64,000 bases of DNA from Streptomyces sp. NBC_00250. GTDB taxonomy: Bacteria; Actinomycetota; Actinomycetes; Streptomycetales; Streptomycetaceae. Location of the stretch: contig NZ_CP108088.1 in the NCBI RefSeq assembly GCF_036192275.1, positions 6,263,501 through 6,327,500 on the forward strand. The letters run 5' to 3'. The translations under genes and the position numbers were made by a program. Each line of letters opens with the position of its first letter. Position 1 is the stretch's first letter. Under the pieces are notes generated by a model. That model ran no database searches and was not told where the DNA came from. It was given only the letters and a program-made list of their open reading frames with translations. Below are positions 8,441 through 15,374 of this stretch, piece after piece.

Positions 8441-8462
8441 TCAGGCGTCGAGGACCGGGTGC
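8419..8462 (-). terminator. Hairpin straddling the lysR stop codon
   Basis: A perfect 11-bp inverted repeat (8419-8429 with 8452-8462) whose upstream arm lies inside the last codons of the LysR gene, with the stop codon in the 22-base loop. It could terminate lysR transcripts or protect their 3' end. Confidence 0.45.
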
Positions 8463-9403
8463 AGCTCCGGCCGCGCGTCCCACCACTCCCGGTAGAAGGC
8501 GTTGTTGTCGACGTTCGCCAGATAGGCGTGGACCGCCGCCCGGTACAGCAGCTCCGCCTGTCGGGCGGGGACCGCCGCCTTGTTCCAGGCGAGCCGGATC
8601 CGCCCCAGGACCGGGTCGCCCTCCAGGGGGCGCAGGACCGTGCCCTCCGCGTACGGGGCCGTCGGCTGGCTCATGGAGATCGCCCGGCCCGAGGCGATCA
8701 GGTCGTAGTGCATCTTCCGGTCGGCGACCCGGTGCCGCAGCGAGGGCGTGAACCCGGCCTTCGCGCAGGCGGCGACCAGCGCCTCGGGCCCGCCGTCGTC
8801 GTCCTCCACCAGCGTCATCCAGGACTCGCCGGCCAGCTCGGCCAGGGCGATCCGCTCCTTCCCGGCGAGCGGGTGCGCGGCGGACAGGCGCACGCAGAAG
8901 GGCTCCTTGGGGACCAGGGTCCTGGCGGTGGTGCCCTCCGGCAGGGCCACCTCGTGCTCGTTGACCTCCCCGTACAGCACGGCGTCGTACCGTCCCGCGC
9001 CGAGTCGCCGGGTCAGTGTGGTCGCCGAGTGCTCCACGGTCACCGAGATGTCCTGACCCGCCAGCACCCGCTCCAGCTGCCCGAGCAGCCCGTCGACCAG
9101 GACGAGCAGGATGCAGCCGAGACGCAGCGGGGAGCCGGGGGCGACGGCCCGCGCCCCGGCCGCGAGCGCGTCCATCTCACCGAGCACGAGCCGCGCCTTG
9201 GAGAGCACGAACTCGCCCAGCGGAGTGGGCTCCACACCCCGCCGGCCACGGGTGAACAGCTCCCCGCCCGCGACCCGTTCGATGCGCCGGAGCTGCGCGG
9301 AGAGCGCCGGCTGGGAGACCCCGAGCCGGCCGGCGGCGCGTCCCAGACTGCCCGCTTCCGCTATCCGGCAGACGGCTTCGAGATGCCTCAACTCCAGCTG
9401 CAT
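8441..9403 (-). CDS. LysR-family regulator, probable controller of the divergent metalloprotease
   Basis: A 320-residue LysR protein. The N-terminal helix-turn-helix is LEAVCRIAEAGSLGRAAGRLGVSQPALSAQLRRIE, followed by a substrate-binding domain of about 220 residues. ATG 9403 gives the standard LysR N-terminus (MQLELRHLEAV); in-frame starts further upstream are ignored because they would extend into the promoter. It is transcribed away from the M4 metalloprotease gene, 146 bases apart. In Streptomyces, LysR-type activators next to and divergent from secreted metalloproteases are known (snpR/snpA, mprR/mprA), so control of the neighbour is likely. Confidence 0.9.
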   Translation of the reverse strand: MQLELRHLEAVCRIAEAGSLGRAAGRLGVSQPALSAQLRRIERVAGGELFTRGRRGVEPTPLGEFVLSKARLVLGEMDALAAGARAVAPGSPLRLGCILLVLVDGLLGQLERVLAGQDISVTVEHSATTLTRRLGAGRYDAVLYGEVNEHEVALPEGTTARTLVPKEPFCVRLSAAHPLAGKERIALAELAGESWMTLVEDDDGGPEALVAACAKAGFTPSLRHRVADRKMHYDLIASGRAISMSQPTAPYAEGTVLRPLEGDPVLGRIRLAWNKAAVPARQAELLYRAAVHAYLANVDNNAFYREWWDARPELHPVLDA

Positions 9404-9436
9404 TTCAGCAGCGTACGCAGCACCGCGCGGCCGCAC

Positions 9437-9454
9437 CATAACCCGCGTCTTATG
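9437..9454. promoter_or_regulatory. Candidate LysR binding site
   Basis: Inverted repeat CATAA-N8-TTATG between lysR and the metalloprotease gene, 34 bases from the lysR start. It is AT-rich relative to its surroundings. The spacing approximates, but does not exactly fit, the usual T-N11-A LysR box. Assignment is by position only. Confidence 0.45.
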
Positions 9455-9549
9455 CCGGATGAGATGTCCCGAACCAGTCATGTCCACGCCCATACTCGGC
9501 GCGACGATCCGTCTCCCCCACCACGATCCCACCCCGATCGGAGCAGACG

Positions 9550-11742
9550 TTGCACCCCAGCAGAATCACGGCGGCCGTGGCCGCCCTGGCGCTCTCGGCG
9601 AGCCTCGCGACCGCCCTCGCCGGTACCGCCACCGCCACCGCGGCCCCGCAGGCGCAGCCCGTACCCCCGGGCCACGGCAAGTCCCTCGCGCTCGCCGCCG
9701 CCGACGGCGCCGCGGCCAGCGGCCTGGACGAGCTGCGGCACGGCGCCGACGAGGACCTCGTCCGGACGTCCGTCACCCCCTGGACGAACGGCCTGTACTA
9801 CGCCTCGTACGAGCGCACCTACCGCGGCCTGCCGGTCGTCGGCGGCGACGCCGTCGTCGTCTCCGACAGCTCCGGCAAGGTCCGCGAGGTCACCGGCGCC
9901 CCGGCGCCCGCCATCAGGATCTCCACCAAGGCCAAGGTGGCCGCCGCCTCGGCGCTCGCCACCGCCCGCAAGCAGCTGGCCTCGGTGGAGAGCGCGAGCG
10001 CCCCCGAACTGACCGTGCTCCTCAAGGGCGGCAAGGCCGTCCTGACCTGGCACACCCTGGTCATCGGCCGGACCGCGCAGGACACTCCGAGCTCCCTCGA
10101 CACCTACGTCGACGCACGCACCGGATCGGTGGCCCGGGCCACCGACAAGATCCTGCACGCCGACGGCCGCGGCTACCACAACGGCAACGTCACCATCGAC
10201 ACCGCCGCGAGCTCCATGACCGACACCAGCCGCGGCGGCTTCAAGTGCGGCGGGCAGAACGGCAGCGCGTACACGGGCTCCTCGCCCTGGGGCAACAACG
10301 GCGCCAACGACCTGGTGACCGCCTGCGTCGACATCATGTACGCGGCGCAGAAGGAACACTCCATGCTCAAGGAGTGGTTCGGCTACAACGGCCAGAACGG
10401 CCAGGGCGGCATGGTCCCGGCCCGCGCCGGACTCTCCGAGGTCAACGCGTACTACGACGGCACGAAGACGACCTACGGGCGGGCCCAGACCGGCTCGAAC
10501 CAGCTCACCGGCATCGACGTCGTGGCGCACGAGTACGGCCACGAGATCTTCGACCGGACCCCGGGCAGCGCCGGCTCCTCCAACGAGAACGGCGGGCTCA
10601 ACGAGTCCACCGGCGACATCTTCGGCGCGCTCACCGAGCACTACGCCAACAACCCGAACGACACTCCGGACTACACGGTCGGCGAGAAGGTCAACTTCTT
10701 CGGCGACGGCAAGCCGATCCGGAACATGTACAACCCCTCGCTCGTCGGCAACGACCCCAACTGCTACCCCCAGTTGAGCTCGGGCACCGAGGTGCACGCG
10801 GCGGCCGGACCGCAGAACCACTGGTTCTACCTGCTCGCCGAGGGCTCCAACCCGGGCGGCGGCAAGCCCAACAGCCCCATATGTTCCGGCGGTCCGTCCT
10901 CCGTGACCGGCATCGGCATCCAGAAGGCCGGCAAGGTCTTCATGGGCGCCCTGCTGATGAAGACCTCCTCCTGGAACCACCTCGCCGCCCGCAAGGCGAC
11001 CCTGACCAGCGCCAAGAACACCTACGGCAGCGTCGAGTGCAACGCGGTGAAGGCGGCCTGGAACGCGATCGGCGTCCCCGCCCAGTCCGGTGAGACCGAC
11101 TGCGGCGGCACCACCACCCCGGACTTCTCGCTCGCCCTGAACCCGTCCTCGGGCTCGGTCCAGGCCGGTGCCTCCGTCACCTCCACCGTGAACACCAGCA
11201 CCACCGGCGGCAGCGCGCAGACCGTCCAGCTCTCCGCGAGCGGCGCCCCGAGCGGCGTCACGGTCTCCTTCAGCCCGGCGTCGGTGACCTCCGGCAACGC
11301 GTCGACGATGACCGTGCAGGTCGCGTCGGGCACGGCCAACGGCACCTACCCGATCACCGTCACCGGTACGGGCTCGGCCACCCACACCGTCACCTACCAG
11401 CTGTCGGTCGGCACCACGACTCCGCCCACCGGCTGTGACAACACCGAGTACAGCTACCAGGGCAGCCTGACCTCCGGCCAGACCGCGGCCCAGCCGGACG
11501 GCTCGTACTACTACTCGGCGACCTCCGGTACCCACGTGGGCTGCCTGCGCGGCCCGGCCGGCGCCGACTTCGACCTCTACCTGCAGAAGTGGAACGGGTC
11601 GGGCTGGGTGGACGTGGCCGTCGGCGGCACCGAGGCGGCCGATGAGGACACCAGCTACTACGGCTCCGCGGGCTACTACCGGTACCTGGTCCACGCGTAC
11701 AGCGGCTCCGGCGCGTACACGCTGGGCCTGAGCGCCCCGTAA
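9550..11742 (+). CDS. Secreted M4 (thermolysin-type) zinc metalloprotease
   Basis: A 730-residue secreted endopeptidase. Order: signal peptide (about 1-32, ending ATATAAPQA), FTP/PepSY-type propeptide to about residue 200, then the M4 catalytic domain. Zinc ligands are His327 and His331 in HEYGH and Glu352 in NESTGD; NHWFYLLAEGSNPGG belongs to the C-terminal catalytic lobe. After residue 520 come an Ig-like module and a C-terminal PPC-like domain (CDNTEYSYQG to the end). The start is TTG 9550 with GGAG six bases before it; no ATG fits. Expression is probably controlled by the divergent LysR. A strong hairpin follows the stop. Confidence 0.95.
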   Translation: MHPSRITAAVAALALSASLATALAGTATATAAPQAQPVPPGHGKSLALAAADGAAASGLDELRHGADEDLVRTSVTPWTNGLYYASYERTYRGLPVVGGDAVVVSDSSGKVREVTGAPAPAIRISTKAKVAAASALATARKQLASVESASAPELTVLLKGGKAVLTWHTLVIGRTAQDTPSSLDTYVDARTGSVARATDKILHADGRGYHNGNVTIDTAASSMTDTSRGGFKCGGQNGSAYTGSSPWGNNGANDLVTACVDIMYAAQKEHSMLKEWFGYNGQNGQGGMVPARAGLSEVNAYYDGTKTTYGRAQTGSNQLTGIDVVAHEYGHEIFDRTPGSAGSSNENGGLNESTGDIFGALTEHYANNPNDTPDYTVGEKVNFFGDGKPIRNMYNPSLVGNDPNCYPQLSSGTEVHAAAGPQNHWFYLLAEGSNPGGGKPNSPICSGGPSSVTGIGIQKAGKVFMGALLMKTSSWNHLAARKATLTSAKNTYGSVECNAVKAAWNAIGVPAQSGETDCGGTTTPDFSLALNPSSGSVQAGASVTSTVNTSTTGGSAQTVQLSASGAPSGVTVSFSPASVTSGNASTMTVQVASGTANGTYPITVTGTGSATHTVTYQLSVGTTTPPTGCDNTEYSYQGSLTSGQTAAQPDGSYYYSATSGTHVGCLRGPAGADFDLYLQKWNGSGWVDVAVGGTEAADEDTSYYGSAGYYRYLVHAYSGSGAYTLGLSAP

Positions 11743-11793
11743 CGGGGGCGGGGCACGCCGTCACGGACCGGGGGTTCCGTGGCGACGGCCCCG

Positions 11794-11830
11794 GAGCCGG
11801 GCGGCCGAACGTCCCACGGCCGCCCGGCTC
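11794..11830. terminator. Bidirectional terminator
   Basis: A perfect 13-bp stem (11794-11806 with 11818-11830) followed by TTCTCC. It sits between the convergent metalloprotease and nitrilase genes and can end both transcripts. Confidence 0.88.
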
Positions 11831-11846
11831 TTCTCCGTACCCCGGC

Positions 11847-12560
11847 TCAGCCGATCTCGGCGAGCACGAACCCCTGCTTCTCCGGGCCCGCGTCGGCGAT
11901 CCGCCCGCCGTCCGGGCCCCAGACCCCGGCGGCGCCGCCGCCCACGCCGTCCTCGTTGACCCCGAGGACATTGCCGAGCACCACGTACAGACCGAAGTCC
12001 CGGGCCCGTACCGGATACACCGTCTCGAACGAGTCGTTGTCGGCGGCGAGCACCGAACTCGCCAGATACGCCGCGCAGTTGTCGGCGGCGGCACGCTCGG
12101 CCAGCTCGGGGAAACGGTTGTCGTAGCAGGTGGCCGTCGCGAACCGGACCCCGTCGAGCGCGAACCGGCCGTCGGTCGTGCCCGGCGCGAAGACCTCCTT
12201 CTCGATCCCGTACAGGTGCTGCTTGTCGTAGCGGGCGAGGAGTTCACCGTCCGGGCCGATGACAAGGGACGTGACCGCGGGGCGGCCGTCCGACGTCCGC
12301 ACCGGGCCGTTGACGACGGCCGCCGCAGAGACCTCGCGGCAGGCCTCCCGTACGGGTTCCAGGCGAGGGTCGTCCTCGGTGAGGACCAGACCGGGGGTGT
12401 CCCGGATCAGGGACGGCTCGTACCCGCTGAGGCAGAGCTCGGCGAAGACGACCACGCGGGCGCCTTCCGCCCCGGCGGCCCTGACCAGACCGGCGACGGT
12501 TCGGACGTTGGCGGCGATGTCCCCGGCGACCGGGGCGAACTGGGTGGCTGCGACGATCAT
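11847..12560 (-). CDS. Carbon-nitrogen hydrolase (nitrilase superfamily)
   Basis: A 237-residue cytosolic amidase-like enzyme. The Glu-Lys-Cys triad is visible: Glu41 in VFAELCLSGY, Lys113 in YDKQHLYG and Cys145 in ATCYDNRFPE. Length is somewhat short for the superfamily, but all three motifs and the intervening spacing fit. The substrate is unknown. Its ATG overlaps the stop of the upstream LysR gene (ATGA, 12557-12560), so the two are translated together, which suggests that this LysR governs an amide- or nitrile-related step. Confidence 0.88.
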   Translation of the reverse strand: MIVAATQFAPVAGDIAANVRTVAGLVRAAGAEGARVVVFAELCLSGYEPSLIRDTPGLVLTEDDPRLEPVREACREVSAAAVVNGPVRTSDGRPAVTSLVIGPDGELLARYDKQHLYGIEKEVFAPGTTDGRFALDGVRFATATCYDNRFPELAERAAADNCAAYLASSVLAADNDSFETVYPVRARDFGLYVVLGNVLGVNEDGVGGGAAGVWGPDGGRIADAGPEKQGFVLAEIG

Positions 12561-13477
12561 GCGCCCATCATCCCGTCCGGCCGCGAGACCGTCGCCTCCG
12601 CCGTCTCCCGCAGCAGCCCCAGGAAGGCCGTCGCCGCCGCGCTCGGCGTCGGCGGGGTCGCCGCGCAGACCCGGCGGTACGGGACGTCGTCCGGGTGGAT
12701 CGTGACGAGCACGACCTCCCGGGGGACGGACGCCGCGGCGAGCGCCGGTACGAGCGTGATGCCGAGACCGGCGGCGACCGCCCCGAGCTTGGCGATCCAG
12801 TCGTGCGCGAGCAGCCCGGTACGAGGCCGGAACCCGGCGGCGACGGCCGGGCGGAACAGGGTGTCCTCCAGCCGCTCGGCGCCCACGATCCACTCCTCGT
12901 CGGCCAGCTCGGCCAGCCGAACCGCCCGCCGGCCCGCCTGCGGATGGCCCCGTTCCAGGGCCACCAGCATCGGCTCGTCCAGGAGGTGGTGGAGCGTCAC
13001 GCCCTCCGGCGGGGGAGCGGCCAGGGCCGGGGCGACCACCGCGAGGTCCTGATCCCCGGCGGCGAGCTGCGCCAGATGCTTCACGGACGGGCCCTCGGTG
13101 CGGGTGACGGTCACCCCCGGATGCCGGGCGCGGAACACGGCCTGCGTACGGGGGACGAGCGCCGCGTTGGCGCTGGAGAACGAGCCGAGCCGGAGCAGCC
13201 CGCCCTCCAGGGTGCGCAGCGCCTCGAGGTCGGCCCGGGCCGCGAGGAGCCGGTCCCGTACGGCCTCGGCGTGCGGCAGCAGCACCCGGCCCGCCTCGGT
13301 GGGCCGCACCCCGCGCGGCAGCCGCTCGAACAGCACGGCGCCCGTCTCGTCCTCCAGGGCCTGGACCTGGCGCGAGACGGCGGACTGGGTGTACCCGAGG
13401 GTGCGGGCGGCAGCGGTGAAGGACCCCTCGCGGGCGACGGCGAGGAAGACCTCGTACAGGACATGACCGTTCGGCAT
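12557..13477 (-). CDS. LysR-family transcriptional regulator
   Basis: A 306-residue LysR protein with the helix-turn-helix [35 protein letters not shown] and a full effector domain. Three in-frame ATGs (13495, 13486, 13477) are possible; none has a good ribosome binding site. I prefer 13477 because TAGCAT (a -10-like hexamer on the reverse strand) lies seven bases before it, which fits a leaderless transcript. It overlaps the nitrilase start and is divergent from an NAD(P)-dependent dehydrogenase gene, 58 bases away, so both neighbours are candidate targets. Confidence 0.88.
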   Translation of the reverse strand: MPNGHVLYEVFLAVAREGSFTAAARTLGYTQSAVSRQVQALEDETGAVLFERLPRGVRPTEAGRVLLPHAEAVRDRLLAARADLEALRTLEGGLLRLGSFSSANAALVPRTQAVFRARHPGVTVTRTEGPSVKHLAQLAAGDQDLAVVAPALAAPPPEGVTLHHLLDEPMLVALERGHPQAGRRAVRLAELADEEWIVGAERLEDTLFRPAVAAGFRPRTGLLAHDWIAKLGAVAAGLGITLVPALAAASVPREVVLVTIHPDDVPYRRVCAATPPTPSAAATAFLGLLRETAEATVSRPDGMMGA

Positions 13478-13499
13478 GGATGCCATGCTAGACATTCGC

Positions 13500-13528
13500 T
13501 TGTCGCATGGGACGGTCATGCCTAGCGT
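13500..13528 (+). promoter_or_regulatory. Promoter of the dehydrogenase gene, leaderless
   Basis: TTGTCG (13500-13505) and TAGCGT (13523-13528) are separated by exactly 17 bases, a good match to the Streptomyces housekeeping consensus. The ATG at 13536 is seven bases after the -10 box, where transcription would start, and no ribosome binding site is present. Confidence 0.6.
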
Positions 13529-13535
13529 CGTCCTC

Positions 13536-14423
13536 ATGAACACCACGGACAGCACGGACAGCACGGACAGCACGGACAGCACGGACAGCACGGTCGGCAC
13601 GGCCGGCTCGGACGCCACGGACAGCGCGGCCGGCTCGCGACAGAGGATCGCCTTCCTCGGCCTCGGTTCCATGGGTCTCCCGATGGCCCGCCGACTCCTG
13701 GACGCCGGACACCCGTTGACCGTCTGGAACCGCACGGCCGCCAAGGCCGACGCGCTGGTCGCGGGCGGCGCCGTCCGTGCCGGGAGCCCCGCCGACGCGG
13801 TCCGGGAGGCCGATGTCGTCATCACCATGCTGGCGGATCCGGCCGCCGCCCTCGCCGTCGCCGACGCCATCCTTCCGGCACTGCGCCCCGGCACCCACTG
13901 GATCGACACCTCGACCGTCGGCCCCGACACCGTCGGCGTCCTGGCCGCCCGGCTCCCCGACGGGGTCACCCTGATCGACGCGCCCGTCATGGGCAGCGTG
14001 GACCGGGCCGCCACGGGCGAGCTGCTGATCCTCGCGGGTGGTGACACCGCCCCCGTCGCCGCCGTCCTCGACCGTCTGGGCGCGGTCACGGCGTGCGGCG
14101 GACCCGGTGGCGGGGCCGCCCTCAAACTCGTCCTCATCAACGCCGTCATCGGTGGGGTCGCGCTGATCGGGGAGGCCCTCGCGCTCGCCGGAGCGCTCGG
14201 CCTGCCCCGCGAACTCGCCCTGCGGACCCTCGCCCAGGGGCCCCTCTCCGGCGCCGTGGCCCGCGCCACCGCCACCGGCTCGTACTTCCCGGTCGCCCTC
14301 GCGGCCAAGGACGTGGCCCTGGCGACGGCGGCGGCGAAGCTCCCCGTCCTGGAATCCGTCCACCGCGCCCTCACCGAGGACCCGTCCCTGCTCGGCGAGG
14401 ACCTGGCGGCCGTTGTTCGCTAG
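13536..14423 (+). CDS. NAD(P)-dependent beta-hydroxyacid dehydrogenase (3-hydroxyisobutyrate dehydrogenase-like)
   Basis: A 295-residue oxidoreductase. After an unusual N-terminal tail of five TDS repeats the Rossmann fold begins with [21 protein letters not shown] (glycines 42-47), and the substrate motif [22 protein letters not shown] and the lysine-bearing [11 protein letters not shown] complete the family signature. Members oxidise 3-hydroxyisobutyrate, tartronate semialdehyde or similar acids; some are imine reductases. The tail is encoded by a 9-bp tandem repeat and is absent from typical relatives. It is divergent from a LysR gene that may control it. Confidence 0.88.
   Translation: MNTTDSTDSTDSTDSTDSTVGTAGSDATDSAAGSRQRIAFLGLGSMGLPMARRLLDAGHPLTVWNRTAAKADALVAGGAVRAGSPADAVREADVVITMLADPAAALAVADAILPALRPGTHWIDTSTVGPDTVGVLAARLPDGVTLIDAPVMGSVDRAATGELLILAGGDTAPVAAVLDRLGAVTACGGPGGGAALKLVLINAVIGGVALIGEALALAGALGLPRELALRTLAQGPLSGAVARATATGSYFPVALAAKDVALATAAAKLPVLESVHRALTEDPSLLGEDLAAVVR
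13545..13589 (+). repeat. 9-bp tandem repeat (five copies) in a coding N-terminus
   Basis: Five exact copies of ACGGACAGC encode Thr-Asp-Ser five times directly after the start codon region of the dehydrogenase. Because the unit is a multiple of three, copy number changes would not break the frame. Confidence 0.95.
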
Positions 14424-14485
14424 CGGCCCACCGGCGGACACCTTCTAGAATCCGCCCAGCGGCGTCGCGCGCGATGCCGCAGGGT

Positions 14486-14611
14486 GCGGGGCCGTGGCAG
14501 AGCACGGTCGATTGCGAATCCGGGCGGCGGAGGTTCCCCGTGCCCGGGGCGAGCGGCCGGTCGCCGGACCTGGCGGCCGGACCCCGCGGGTTCGAATCCC
14601 GTCGGCCCCGC
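14486..14611 (+). other. tRNA-like relic (serine-type features), probably not functional
   Basis: The ends 14486-14494 and 14603-14611 pair perfectly over 9 bp, like an acceptor stem (GGGGCCG with CGGCCCC plus two more pairs). A canonical T arm is present: GCGGG-TTCGAAT-CCCGT at 14586-14602. The D arm region GGCAGAGC...GGTCGATTGC (14496-14515) resembles tRNA-Ser. However, no 7-base anticodon loop with a 5-bp stem can be formed, the total length (about 123 bases) exceeds any tRNA-Ser, and CCA is not encoded. It occupies most of the gap between two convergent genes. I read it as a degenerate or expanded tRNA copy. Confidence 0.5.
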
Positions 14612-14646
14612 ACCCGAACTCCCTCCCGTGGCGCCCGAGTCGGCGG

Positions 14647-15222
14647 CTACGGCCGCTCCTCGCCCCCGTGCAGCAGACGCAGGAAGTCCCGGAAGGCGGC
14701 CGGCATGTCCACCGCCGAGGGGTCCAGGAGCCACTGGTACTGCAGCCCGTCCATCACCGCGGTCAGGAGCGGCGCCGCACGCTCCGGGCTCAGCCCGCTC
14801 GGCAGCCGGTCGCCGAACTCCAGGCGCAGCACCTGCGCCATGTTCGCCCGCACCTGCGTGTAGCGCTCGGTGAAGAAGGCGCGCGCCGGGTGCTCGTCCG
14901 TGACGCTCTCGCCGAGCAGCGCGGAGAAGGTCTGGACGATCCCGGGCCGCATCGCGTTGTACTCGACGAGCGATTCGAGCAGGTCGAGCCGCCAGCCCTC
15001 ACGGTCCCGGCCGCCGCTCGTGTCCCAGCGGTCGCGCTCCTCCAGGACGGCGACGAGCAGCGCCTCCTTGGTCGGGAAGTAGTGCAGCAGTCCCTGCTGG
15101 GTGAGGCCGACCCGTTCGGCGACGGAGCCGAGGGTCGCGCCCCGGTAGCCGCGCTCGGCGATCACTTCGAGGGCGGCGCGGAGGATCTCCGCCCGCCGTT
15201 CCTCGCTCCTGGCCCGCACCAT
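14647..15222 (-). CDS. TetR-family repressor, likely controlling the beta-glucosidase
   Basis: A 191-residue TetR protein. The N-terminal DNA-binding domain reads ILRAALEVIAERGYRGATLGSVAERVGLTQQGLLHYFPTKEAL; the rest is an all-helical ligand domain. ATG 15222 is chosen because GAGAGGGGG lies just upstream and the N-terminus fits the family; the in-frame ATG at 15300 lies in the presumed operator. It is divergent from the GH3 beta-glucosidase gene, with a 24-bp palindrome in between. A glycoside ligand is plausible, but nothing in the sequence proves it. Confidence 0.9.
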   Translation of the reverse strand: MVRARSEERRAEILRAALEVIAERGYRGATLGSVAERVGLTQQGLLHYFPTKEALLVAVLEERDRWDTSGGRDREGWRLDLLESLVEYNAMRPGIVQTFSALLGESVTDEHPARAFFTERYTQVRANMAQVLRLEFGDRLPSGLSPERAAPLLTAVMDGLQYQWLLDPSAVDMPAAFRDFLRLLHGGEERP

Positions 15223-15297
15223 CGCCGTGGCCCCCTCTCCGGTCGTCGCTTCCGACAGGACCGTACCCCCTCCGTAAAAATAACAAACGGATAACAT

Positions 15298-15321
15298 CAC
15301 CTACCGATCTACAGGTAAGTG
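15298..15321. promoter_or_regulatory. Probable TetR operator
   Basis: Inverted repeat CACCTACC-N8-GGTAAGTG, seven of eight positions complementary, midway between the tetR start and the bglX-like start. It lies beside an AT-rich segment (15275-15296) with two ATAACA copies that may carry promoter elements. Regulation by the adjacent TetR is inferred. Confidence 0.6.
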
Positions 15322-15374
15322 GGTGCACGATGGGGTCATCGGGGTCAGCAGTACGTCACCAAGGAGGTACGGCC

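Noticed and set aside
12557..14374. A 605-codon open frame on the reverse strand joining the LysR gene with upstream sequence
   Set aside because: Beyond residue ~300 it is antisense to the dehydrogenase gene and has the arginine/alanine-rich composition of a GC-rich shadow frame; the LysR protein alone explains the real part.
14486..14611. tRNA-Sec
   Set aside because: Length would suit, but no UCA anticodon in a 7-base loop and no long acceptor plus D-stem pattern of selC is present.
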